64,000 nt of DNA, from positions 1-64,000 of the forward strand of contig SZOS01000003.1 in assembly GCA_030263295.1 (NCBI GenBank), in the 5' to 3' direction. This document shows, in pieces, positions 57,515 to 64,000 of this stretch. The stretch's first letter is position 1. Each line of letters starts with the position of its first letter. The translations under genes were made by a program, and so were the position numbers. The stretch comes from Dokdonella_A sp014338185. Lineage in GTDB: Bacteria > Pseudomonadota > Gammaproteobacteria > Xanthomonadales > Rhodanobacteraceae. The notes below the pieces were generated by a model. It was not told the DNA's origin. It worked only from the letters and a program-made list of their open reading frames with translations, and did not search any database.

Positions 57515-57829
57515 TCAGTCGGCGCCCCAGTGCAGCAGCAGGTACCAGCCGCCGAACGCCTGCACCAGGAGCCAGATCCAGCCCGCGATGCCGATCTCGA
57601 TCCGCCGCCGCACATTGGCATGGCCGCTGCCCGCGAACCACACCGCCGCGTTGGCGGCGGCCAGCGTCAGGCCCAGCAACAACAGCCCGCCACGCGGCGC
57701 GGTCAGGGTCCAGCGCGGATCGATGCGCATCAGGCCGAGGTACGACCACACCGCCAGCGCGGCCACCACCAGCGCGAGCAGCCGGCTCGCGCTGCGCCAC
57801 CTGCCGCCGGTCGATTCGATCATCGCCAT
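57515..57829 (-). CDS. Small membrane protein, 104 residues
   Basis: A protein with three hydrophobic segments: LLALVVAALAVWSYLGLM, GGLLLLGLTLAAANAAVWFAG and IAGWIWLLVQAFGGWYLLL. Short polar loops contain RIDPRWTLTAPR and HANVRRRIEIG. No family was recognised. ATG at 57829 begins MAMIESTGGRWR; the second ATG at 57823 is an alternative. It is 103 bp after the YgjP-like gene's stop on the same strand, so possibly in the same transcript. Function unknown. Confidence 0.6.
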   Translation of the reverse strand: MAMIESTGGRWRSASRLLALVVAALAVWSYLGLMRIDPRWTLTAPRGGLLLLGLTLAAANAAVWFAGSGHANVRRRIEIGIAGWIWLLVQAFGGWYLLLHWGAD

Positions 57830-57931
57830 CCCCGCATCCGCAACGCGCAGCGCGCCGCAACCGCCCAAGTGTGGCACCGCTTGCGCACGCGCCCCCGAAG
57901 ATCCGGCCGCGGGCCTCGCGGCCACCCGCGC

Positions 57932-58687
57932 TCAGGCCTGGATCAGGCGGTTCAATTCGGCCTTGAGCGCCTGGCCGTTGAGGCGCAGCCAGTCACGCTG
58001 CTCGTGCCAGTCGGGCATCAGGGTTTCCACCAGCGCCCAGAAGCGCGGCGAGTGGCTGCGGATGCGCAGGTGGCACAGCTCGTGCACGGTCACGTAGCGC
58101 AGCGCCGCTGGCGGTGCCAATGCGAGCGCGAGGTCGAGCGTGACCCGGTCGCGCGTGTCGAGGCTGCCCCACAGGCTCTTGAGCGGGCGCAGCTTGACAC
58201 CGGTCGGCGCGCGACCGAGCTCGGTGCAGTAGCGCGCGAGATGGCGGCTGACGTCACGGCGGATCTGCGCTTCGAGGAACGAGCGCAGCAGCGCGCGCGC
58301 CGCGGGCAGCGTCGACTTGCCATGCGGCGCGGGCAAGGTCAGCACGAGCCGGTCGTCGACCTGTTCGATGCGCGGCCAGGCGCCATCGCGCCATGACAGG
58401 CGCGTGGTCTCGCCGCGCAGCGGAATCACCGTGGCCGCGCCGGGCTTGAGCGGCGGTGGCGCCGCGCTCAGGCTCAGCTCGTCGAGCTTGCGTTCGAGCC
58501 ACTCGCCATGGCGGCGCAGGAAGGCGACGATCTGCGCCGGATGGGTGCCCTCGGGATAGGTCACGCGCGCGCCACCGGGAGTGACGGTCAGGCGCAGGCG
58601 ACGGGCCTGCGGATGGCTCTTGCGCAGCACCTTGATCGTCTCGCCGCCGGCGATGTCGAGTTCGAGGTAGTTCTGCGCGCTGTCCAC
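57932..58687 (-). CDS. YgjP-like zinc metallopeptidase family protein (DUF45)
   Basis: A 251-residue protein of the SprT/M48-like YgjP family. The zinc motif is VTVHELCHLRIRSHSPRFW, with His and Glu in HELCH and a third His nearby. The N-terminal part contains RKSHPQARRLRLTVTP and the conserved LKSLWGSLD region. Members are predicted cytosolic metalloproteases of uncertain substrate, sometimes near type I restriction genes, which are absent here. The start at 58687 gives a normal length. Confidence 0.83.
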   Translation of the reverse strand: MDSAQNYLELDIAGGETIKVLRKSHPQARRLRLTVTPGGARVTYPEGTHPAQIVAFLRRHGEWLERKLDELSLSAAPPPLKPGAATVIPLRGETTRLSWRDGAWPRIEQVDDRLVLTLPAPHGKSTLPAARALLRSFLEAQIRRDVSRHLARYCTELGRAPTGVKLRPLKSLWGSLDTRDRVTLDLALALAPPAALRYVTVHELCHLRIRSHSPRFWALVETLMPDWHEQRDWLRLNGQALKAELNRLIQA

Positions 58688-58717
58688 GTGTCTTTCTCCG
58701 CCGCCGCACCGGTTCCG

Positions 58718-59635
58718 TCAGTCGGATTCACCCGGTCGGGGTATGCCAAACCATTGTTGCAGATGTTCGAGCAGCCGGTTCAGTTCCAGGCTCATTAAGG
58801 CGAAGGTCGCGGCGAGCTCGGCCTCGGCTGACTCTGCGCTATCTTCGTCCAACGTGTCGGTAACTACGTCAAAAAAACGTAATTTGCGTACAACCAGATC
58901 CTCGCCAAGCACGAATCCGATGCGTTCGTCGAAGTTCAGGCCGAGCTGGAACACCTGCTTGCCGGACTTCAGATGCTCCCGGATCTCGTCCGATTCAAGC
59001 TCCTGGCGCCGGCAGCGCACCACGGCGCCGGCCTCGGCGGGGTCGCGCAGCTCGATCTCGTCGCCCAGCGTGAGTCCCTGCGGCAGGCGGCCGTCGGCGA
59101 GCCACCGGGTCATGAGCGTGCGCGGCGATTCGGTCGAGCTCATCGGCGTGGCCGGAAAACGCCCCAGCGCATCGCGCAGCGCGCTCACCACGTCCTCGGC
59201 CGCCTTGCGGCTGGCGCTGTCGATCACGCACCAGCCGTCCTTGCCGTCGAGATAGGCGTGCAGGCGCGACGGGCGCACGAACGCGCGCGGCAGCAGTTCC
59301 GAGATCACCTCTTCCTTGAGCCGCTTGCGCTCCCGCGCACCGGGACGGCGGCCCTGCTTGGCGTTGATCGCATCGATGCGCGCCGCCAGTTCCTCGGCGA
59401 CCACCACCGCCGGCAGCAGACGTTCCTCGCTGCCCACCGTCACCAGCGCGTGCGCGCCGCTGCGATGCACGAGCGCGTCGTGGTTGCGGCCGTAGGGCGA
59501 GACGAAGCCGCGCGTGGCCAGCTCCAGCGGCCCGCATTCGCGCAGTCGCTGCTGCGCCAGATCCTCGTCGAGCGATTCCAGCGCGCGGCTGACGCTGGCC
59601 GGAAAACGAAACAGGGTGAGATTGCGAAAGAACAT
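58718..59635 (-). CDS. rdgC: Recombination-associated protein RdgC
   Basis: A 305-residue DNA-binding ring protein that restrains RecA. It begins FFRNLTLFRFPASVSRALESL and contains VVVAEELAARIDAINAKQGRRPG, the conserved KEEVISELLPRAF, VIDSASRKAAEDVVSALRDAL and EHLKSGKQVFQLGL, all RdgC blocks. The length is normal. ATG at 59635 is the family start. It is followed by the YgjP-like gene 30 bp downstream. Confidence 0.93.
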   Translation of the reverse strand: MFFRNLTLFRFPASVSRALESLDEDLAQQRLRECGPLELATRGFVSPYGRNHDALVHRSGAHALVTVGSEERLLPAVVVAEELAARIDAINAKQGRRPGARERKRLKEEVISELLPRAFVRPSRLHAYLDGKDGWCVIDSASRKAAEDVVSALRDALGRFPATPMSSTESPRTLMTRWLADGRLPQGLTLGDEIELRDPAEAGAVVRCRRQELESDEIREHLKSGKQVFQLGLNFDERIGFVLGEDLVVRKLRFFDVVTDTLDEDSAESAEAELAATFALMSLELNRLLEHLQQWFGIPRPGESD

Positions 59636-59747
59636 GGCGGAAACCGGCGATGAAAAAACCAGGAAGGGAAGTCGCTGCGGCAAGTGCGCGCTGCCGGCCG
59701 CGACCCGCAGTGCAGCGCATGCGCGTCGCAGGTGCTGCGACCGGGGT

Positions 59748-60617
59748 TCAGGCGGAGGGCCCGTCCTCGCGCGCGGGCTCGCCCGCGAGCCAGGCATGCG
59801 CGTCGGCGCGCGCGCCCGCGCCGGCGCCCAGGCCGGCGAAGTCGAACAGGTTGCGGTCGGCCAGTTGCGAGGGCGCGACGTTGCCGATCGCGCGGAAGAT
59901 GGTCTCGATGCGGCCGGGGAACGTTGCGTCCCATTCGGCCAGCATCGCCTTGATGGTCTTGCGCTGCATGTTTTCCTGCGAGCCGCACAGGTTGCACGGC
60001 ATGATCGGAAAGCCCTGCGCATGCGCGTACTCGGCGATGTCGTGCTCGGCGCAATAGGCGAGCGGGCGGATCAGCACGTTGCGGCCGTCGTCCGAGCGCA
60101 GCTTGGGCGGCATCGCCTTGAGCGTGGCCTGATGGAACAGGTTGAGGAACAGCGTCTCGACGATGTCGTTGCGATGGTGGCCGAGCGCGATCTTGGTGAA
60201 GCCGCGCTCGGCCGCATAGGTGTAGAGCGAGCCGCGGCGCAGGCGCGAACACAGGCTGCACTGGGTCTTGCCCTCGGGGATCACGCGCTTGACCACGCTG
60301 TAGGTGTCCTGTTCGAGGATCTCGAACGGCATGCCGATGCCGCGCAGGTAGGCGGGCAGGATGGTCGGGTCGTAACCGGGCTGCTTCTGGTCCAGGTGCA
60401 CCGCGAACAGCTCGAAGCGCACCGGCGCGCGCGCCTGCAGCTTGCGCAGGATGTCGAGCAGCGTGTACGAGTCCTTGCCGCCCGACAGGCACACCATCAC
60501 GCGGTCGCCGTCCTCGATCATGTTGAAGTCGGCGATGGCCTGGCCGACCTGGTGGCGCAGGCGTTTGGCCAGGCGGTTGGCTTCGTGGGCTTGCTTGCGG
60601 TCGGCGAGGGCGTGCAT
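59748..60617 (-). CDS. ttcA: tRNA 2-thiocytidine(32) synthetase TtcA
   Basis: A 289-residue PP-loop ATPase that thiolates C32 of tRNA using an iron-sulfur cluster. It shows the PP-loop SGGKDSYTLLDIL, the Cys-x-x-Cys pair CSLCSRLRRGSLYTYA and the third Cys in MPCNLCGSQENMQR. LGHHRNDIVETLFLN is the HxxD-type region. A TAGAAT -10-like box on the minus strand at 60680-60675 lies about 58 bp before the ATG at 60617. The length is normal. Confidence 0.93.
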   Translation of the reverse strand: MHALADRKQAHEANRLAKRLRHQVGQAIADFNMIEDGDRVMVCLSGGKDSYTLLDILRKLQARAPVRFELFAVHLDQKQPGYDPTILPAYLRGIGMPFEILEQDTYSVVKRVIPEGKTQCSLCSRLRRGSLYTYAAERGFTKIALGHHRNDIVETLFLNLFHQATLKAMPPKLRSDDGRNVLIRPLAYCAEHDIAEYAHAQGFPIMPCNLCGSQENMQRKTIKAMLAEWDATFPGRIETIFRAIGNVAPSQLADRNLFDFAGLGAGAGARADAHAWLAGEPAREDGPSA

Positions 60618-60843
60618 GCGGATTCGGACTGGACGGGTGCTCGCGCGGGGCGTGGCGGTCGGACGGGACCGGTGATTCTAGCGCGCATGGCGCCGCGCAC
60701 CGGGCCGGGCGCGGCGCGGCGCGCTTTCGCCGCCCGCGCGGTTGCGGCAAAATCCGCCTGCGTCGCGGCGCGCTGCGCCCGTGCACCACTCCCCATCCTT
60801 CCCGCGCGGCCCTCGCCCCGGTCGCGTCGACCGGAGCGCGCCC

Positions 60844-62844
60844 ATGAGTCCTGTGTCCACCACCGCCACGGCCCGCATGGCCAACGCGATCCGTTTCCTC
60901 GCGGCCGATGCGATCGAAAAGGCCAAGTCGGGCCATCCGGGCATGCCGATGGGCATGGCCGAGATCGCGGTCGCACTGTGGACGCGCCACCTGCGCCACA
61001 ACCCGGCCAACCCGCACTGGGCCGACCGCGACCGTTTCGTGCTGTCCAACGGCCACGGCTCGATGTTGCTGTATGCGCTGCTGCACCTGAGCGGCTACGA
61101 GCTGTCGCTCGACGAGATCCGCAACTTCCGCCAGCTCCATTCCAAGACGCCGGGCCATCCTGAGGTCGGTGTCGCGCCCGGCGTGGAAACCACCACCGGA
61201 CCGCTCGGCCAGGGCATCGCCAACGCGGTCGGCATGGCGCTGGCCGAGAAGCTGCTCGCGGCCGAGTTCAATCGCGACGGCGCCACGATCGTCGATCATC
61301 ACACTTGGGCCTTCCTCGGCGACGGCTGCCTCATGGAAGGCATCTCGCACGAGGCCTGCGCGCTGGCCGGCACCTGGCAGCTGGGCAAGCTCATCGCGCT
61401 GTACGACGACAACGGCATCTCCATCGACGGCGACGTGCGCGGCTGGTTCACCGACGACACCGCGGCGCGCTTCCGCGCCTACGGCTGGCAGGTGATCGGT
61501 CCGGTCGATGGCCATGACGTCGATGCCGTCGACGCCGCGATCGTGCAGGCCAAGGCCAACACCACCCAGCCCAGCTTCATCATCTGCCGCACCACGATCG
61601 GCCGCGGCGCGCCCAATCGCGCGGGCACGGCCAAGGTGCACGGCGAGGCGCTCGGCGCCGAGGAACTGGCCGCCACGCGCAAGGCGCTGGGCTGGGACTA
61701 CGGCCCGTTCGAGATTCCGGCCGACCTCTACGCGGCCTGGGACGCGCGCGGCGCCGGCGCGCAGCACGAAGCCCGGTGGAACGAGCGCTTCGCCGCCTAT
61801 CGCGCCGCCGATGCCGCCGCCGCCGCCGAGTTCGAGCGGCGCATGGCCGGCACGCTGCCGGCCGATTTCGCTGCGCTCGCGGCCAGGCTCGTCGCCGACG
61901 CCAACGCCAAGGCCGAGACCGTGGCCACGCGCAAGGCCAGCCAGTTCGCGATCGAGGCCTTCGCGCCCGCACTGCCCGAGATGCTCGGCGGCTCGGCCGA
62001 CCTCACCGGCTCCAACCTCACCAACTGGAAGGGCGCCAAGTCGCTGCTCGGCGGCGGCACCGGGCGCCACATCAGCTACGGCGTGCGCGAGTTCGGCATG
62101 GCCGCGATCATGAACGGCATCGCGCTGCACCGTGGCTACATTCCCTTCGGCGGCACCTTCCTCACCTTCAGCGACTACAGCCGCAATGCGATCCGTATCG
62201 GCGCGCTCATGCGCCAGCGTGTGATCCACGTGTTCACCCACGACTCGATCGGGCTGGGCGAGGACGGGCCGACCCACCAGGCGGTCGAGCAGGTGTCGTC
62301 GCTGCGCCTGATCCCGGGGCTGGAAGTGTGGCGCCCCTGCGATACGGTGGAGACCGCGGTGGCATGGCAGCTGGCGCTGGAACGCGCCGACGCGCCGACC
62401 GCGCTGGCGCTGTCGCGGCAGAACCTGCCGTTCGTGGCGCGCAGCGTCGCCCAGATCGAGGCCATCGCGCGCGGCGGCTACGTGCTGGCCGATGCCGCGG
62501 GCGCGCCGCAGCGCATCCTCATCGCCACCGGCTCGGAAGTCGCGCTCGCGCTCGCGGCCAAGCAACTGCTCGATGCGCAGGGCCTCGCCACGCGCGTGGT
62601 GTCGATGCCCTCCACCACCACCTTCGACCGCCAGGACGCGGCCTGGCGCGAGCAAGTGCTGCCCGCCGGCGTGCGCAAGGTGGCGATCGAAGCCGGCTGC
62701 ACTGCGCTGTGGTGGAAGTATGTCGGCAGCGATGGCGCCGTGGTCGGCCTCGACCGCTTCGGGGAATCGGCGCCGGCGGCGCAGCTGTTCGAGTTCTTCG
62801 GCTTCACCCCCGAGCACGTGACGCAGGTCGCGCGCGGCCACTGA
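60844..62844 (+). CDS. tkt: Transketolase
   Basis: A 666-residue thiamine-diphosphate enzyme that moves two-carbon units in the pentose phosphate pathway. Blocks are KAKSGHPGMPMGMAEIAVAL, TTTGPLGQGIANAVGMALAE, the cofactor motif GDGCLMEGISHEACALAG with LYDDNGISIDG, the catalytic DSIGLGEDGPTHQAVEQV and KVAIEAGC near the end. The length matches bacterial TktA. It is divergent from ttcA. A CAAAAT -10-like sequence lies at about 60748-60753. Confidence 0.95.
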   Translation: MSPVSTTATARMANAIRFLAADAIEKAKSGHPGMPMGMAEIAVALWTRHLRHNPANPHWADRDRFVLSNGHGSMLLYALLHLSGYELSLDEIRNFRQLHSKTPGHPEVGVAPGVETTTGPLGQGIANAVGMALAEKLLAAEFNRDGATIVDHHTWAFLGDGCLMEGISHEACALAGTWQLGKLIALYDDNGISIDGDVRGWFTDDTAARFRAYGWQVIGPVDGHDVDAVDAAIVQAKANTTQPSFIICRTTIGRGAPNRAGTAKVHGEALGAEELAATRKALGWDYGPFEIPADLYAAWDARGAGAQHEARWNERFAAYRAADAAAAAEFERRMAGTLPADFAALAARLVADANAKAETVATRKASQFAIEAFAPALPEMLGGSADLTGSNLTNWKGAKSLLGGGTGRHISYGVREFGMAAIMNGIALHRGYIPFGGTFLTFSDYSRNAIRIGALMRQRVIHVFTHDSIGLGEDGPTHQAVEQVSSLRLIPGLEVWRPCDTVETAVAWQLALERADAPTALALSRQNLPFVARSVAQIEAIARGGYVLADAAGAPQRILIATGSEVALALAAKQLLDAQGLATRVVSMPSTTTFDRQDAAWREQVLPAGVRKVAIEAGCTALWWKYVGSDGAVVGLDRFGESAPAAQLFEFFGFTPEHVTQVARGH

Positions 62845-62924
62845 CGCGGGCGCGGTTCGGCCGCGCGCCGCCTGGCCGTGGTCGCATCGCCGCGGCCGCA
62901 CCTTGCTAGACTGCGCGCACGGCC

Positions 62925-63131
62925 ATGCTCTCCGACGATCCCGCCGCGCTCGTGCGCAAACTCACCGAACTCAGGATCGAGCATCGCGACCTCGACGATG
63001 CGATCGCACGCCTGCGCGCCGATCCCGGCTGCGACGAGTTGCAGCTCACGCGCATGAAGAAGCGCAAGCTCAAGCTCAAGGACATGATCGCGTGGCTGGA
63101 GAGCCGCCTCATTCCCGACCTCGACGCCTGA
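62925..63131 (+). CDS. YdcH/DUF465-type small protein
   Basis: A 68-residue protein with a helix-turn-helix hairpin pattern: ALVRKLTELRIEHRDLDDAI, then CDELQLTRMKKRKLKLKDM. This is the DUF465/YdcH family of small helical proteins, whose function is unknown. TAGACT at 62907-62912 is a -10-like box 12 nt before the ATG, so the leader would be very short. The next gene starts 19 bp after its stop. The Lys-rich second helix is typical of the family. Confidence 0.8.
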   Translation: MLSDDPAALVRKLTELRIEHRDLDDAIARLRADPGCDELQLTRMKKRKLKLKDMIAWLESRLIPDLDA

Positions 63132-63150
63132 TCGCGCAGGTGATGGCCAC

Positions 63151-63699
63151 ATGAGCAGCGCCACCCCCGCCACCGTGCTCGCGTTCTGGTTCGAACAGGT
63201 CGAACCCGCGCAGTGGTGGCGCGTCGATGCCGCCTTCGACGCCGCCCTGCGCGAGCGCTTCGGCGCGCTGCACGAGGCCGCAGTGCAGGGCGAACTGTAT
63301 CCGTGGCGCGCCGACGCGTCTGGTCGACTGGCCGAGGTGATCGTGCTCGATCAGTTCTCGCGCAACATCCATCGCGGCAGCGCGCGCGCGTTCGCGGCCG
63401 ATCCGATGGCGCTTGCGCTCGCCCAGGAAGCGGTCGCGGCCAGCCACGACCAGGCCCTGCCGCCGGCGCGGCGGCTGTTCCTGTACCTGCCCTACATGCA
63501 CAGCGAATCGGCGCGCATCCACGCGGTGGCGGTGGGGCTGTTCGAGCGGCTCGGCTTGCGCGACAACCTCGACTTCGAGCTGCGCCACAAGGCGATCATC
63601 GACCGCTTCGGGCGCTATCCGCACCGCAATGCCGCGCTCGGTCGTGTGTCGACCGAGGCCGAACTGGCGTTCCTGCGCGAGCCCGGATCAAGCTTCTGA
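63151..63699 (+). CDS. DUF924 family protein
   Basis: A 182-residue helical protein of the DUF924 family, related in fold to TPR-like proteins. Conserved pieces are VLAFWFEQVEPAQWW, LAEVIVLDQFSRNIHRGSA, RLFLYLPYMHSESARIH and LRHKAIIDRFGRYPHRNAALGR. Length and order match the family; the function is unknown. It follows the DUF465 gene by 19 bp, so both may share a transcript. It is convergent with the aldolase gene. Confidence 0.88.
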   Translation: MSSATPATVLAFWFEQVEPAQWWRVDAAFDAALRERFGALHEAAVQGELYPWRADASGRLAEVIVLDQFSRNIHRGSARAFAADPMALALAQEAVAASHDQALPPARRLFLYLPYMHSESARIHAVAVGLFERLGLRDNLDFELRHKAIIDRFGRYPHRNAALGRVSTEAELAFLREPGSSF

Positions 63700-63796
63700 G
63701 AGCCGGTTGCGTACCAGCCCGGGGCTCGGGCCGTGAACGATCGCAGCGCGCGCTGGCGAGACGGCGCCGAAGACGCGCCGGGCTCCGTGGTTTGCC

Positions 63797-64000
63797 TCAG
63801 GCAAATGCCCGGAATGCGGCCAACGTGTGCGCGATCGCGGCATCATCGATGTCCAGATGCGTGACCAGCCGTACCGTCGGCAGGTAACCGATGCTTGCGC
63901 GCACGCCGTGCGCGTGCAGATGCGCGGCCAGCGTCTGCAGGCGCTCCCGGGCGACCTCGATGAACACCATGTTGGTGTGGTGCGCGGTGACGCGGATGCC
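63797..64000 (-). CDS. ltaE: Low-specificity L-threonine aldolase, C-terminal part
   Basis: Only the last 67 codons are present; the gene continues past the right edge. The visible end includes RVTAHHTNMVFIEV and VRLVTHLDIDDAAIAHTL, which match the C-terminal domain of PLP-dependent low-specificity threonine aldolases (HTNM and RLVTHxDxxDxxI). The full enzyme cleaves L-allo-threonine or L-threonine to glycine and acetaldehyde. The Lys that binds PLP and the N-terminus are outside the window. The TGA stop is at 63799-63797. Confidence 0.8.
   Translation of the reverse strand, partial: GIRVTAHHTNMVFIEVARERLQTLAAHLHAHGVRASIGYLPTVRLVTHLDIDDAAIAHTLAAFRAFA

Noticed and set aside
59440..62901. Minus-strand open frame of 1153 codons
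   Set aside because: It covers transketolase, ttcA and part of rdgC in other frames or on the other strand; no family pattern is visible.

Overview
The window is GC-rich chromosomal DNA from a Gram-negative bacterium, most likely a gammaproteobacterium of the Xanthomonadales/Lysobacterales (Rhodanobacteraceae-like). The evidence is TatABC, two-subunit glycyl-tRNA synthetase (GlyQ/GlyS), MnmG, RdgC, TtcA, a PepSY-PhoP-PhoQ set, M1 aminopeptidase N, lipobox lipoproteins and an ECF sigma/Ser-Thr kinase pair. This placement is inferred from gene content; no rRNA or tRNA gene was seen.

Layout. 1-4.8 kb: housekeeping and metabolic genes (an FMN-binding glutamate-synthase-like protein, a GST, arginase, an Hpt protein, a DUF937 protein). 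4.8-21.2 kb: a surface-polysaccharide locus. Its minus-strand arm runs from a lipoprotein and a polytopic GT39-like protein through Wzm, Wzt, a 96-residue unknown, a three-domain GT2/GT4/sulfotransferase fusion, a GT2, a GDP-mannose 4,6-dehydratase and a GT4, and most of its junctions overlap by a few bases. The plus-strand arm holds a transglutaminase-like protein, a DUF4214/coiled-coil/methyltransferase protein and three GT4 enzymes. Together they could make, modify and export a glycan; no Wzx/Wzy or priming transferase is in view.

21.2-34 kb: PhoQ, PhoP and PepSY, a large secreted S8 peptidase, CtlX-like amidinohydrolase and Tag, an EamA transporter, a threonine-dehydratase-like enzyme and PepN. 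34-36.6 kb: a 0.6-kb gene-free stretch with three strong RNA-like folds, then mnmG. 36.7-42.1 kb: a YscW/YbaY-type lipoprotein, an insert-like 1.3-kb segment bounded by a degenerate copy of the glyS 3' end and the real glyS end, then glyS-glyQ. 42-51 kb: a PilB/GspE-type ATPase, an ECF sigma factor, a membrane Ser/Thr kinase with a TPR-like exterior, and two secreted beta-helix proteins. 51-64 kb: a GATase, tatABC with a SYLF protein, a secreted protein with a sorting-type tail, hemH, a hydrolase, small exported or membrane proteins, a YgjP-like protease, rdgC, ttcA, tkt, small DUF genes and the end of a threonine aldolase gene.

Most unusual points: two secreted-protein genes that look lower in GC than their neighbours each have a poly-G tract inside the -35/-10 spacer (possible phase-variable promoters); a 47-bp perfect direct repeat of the glyS tail flanks one of them; three secreted proteins share a short Ile-Phe-x-Asp-Gly-Phe-Asp/Glu-like motif; and a compact three-way-junction fold lies upstream of mnmG.
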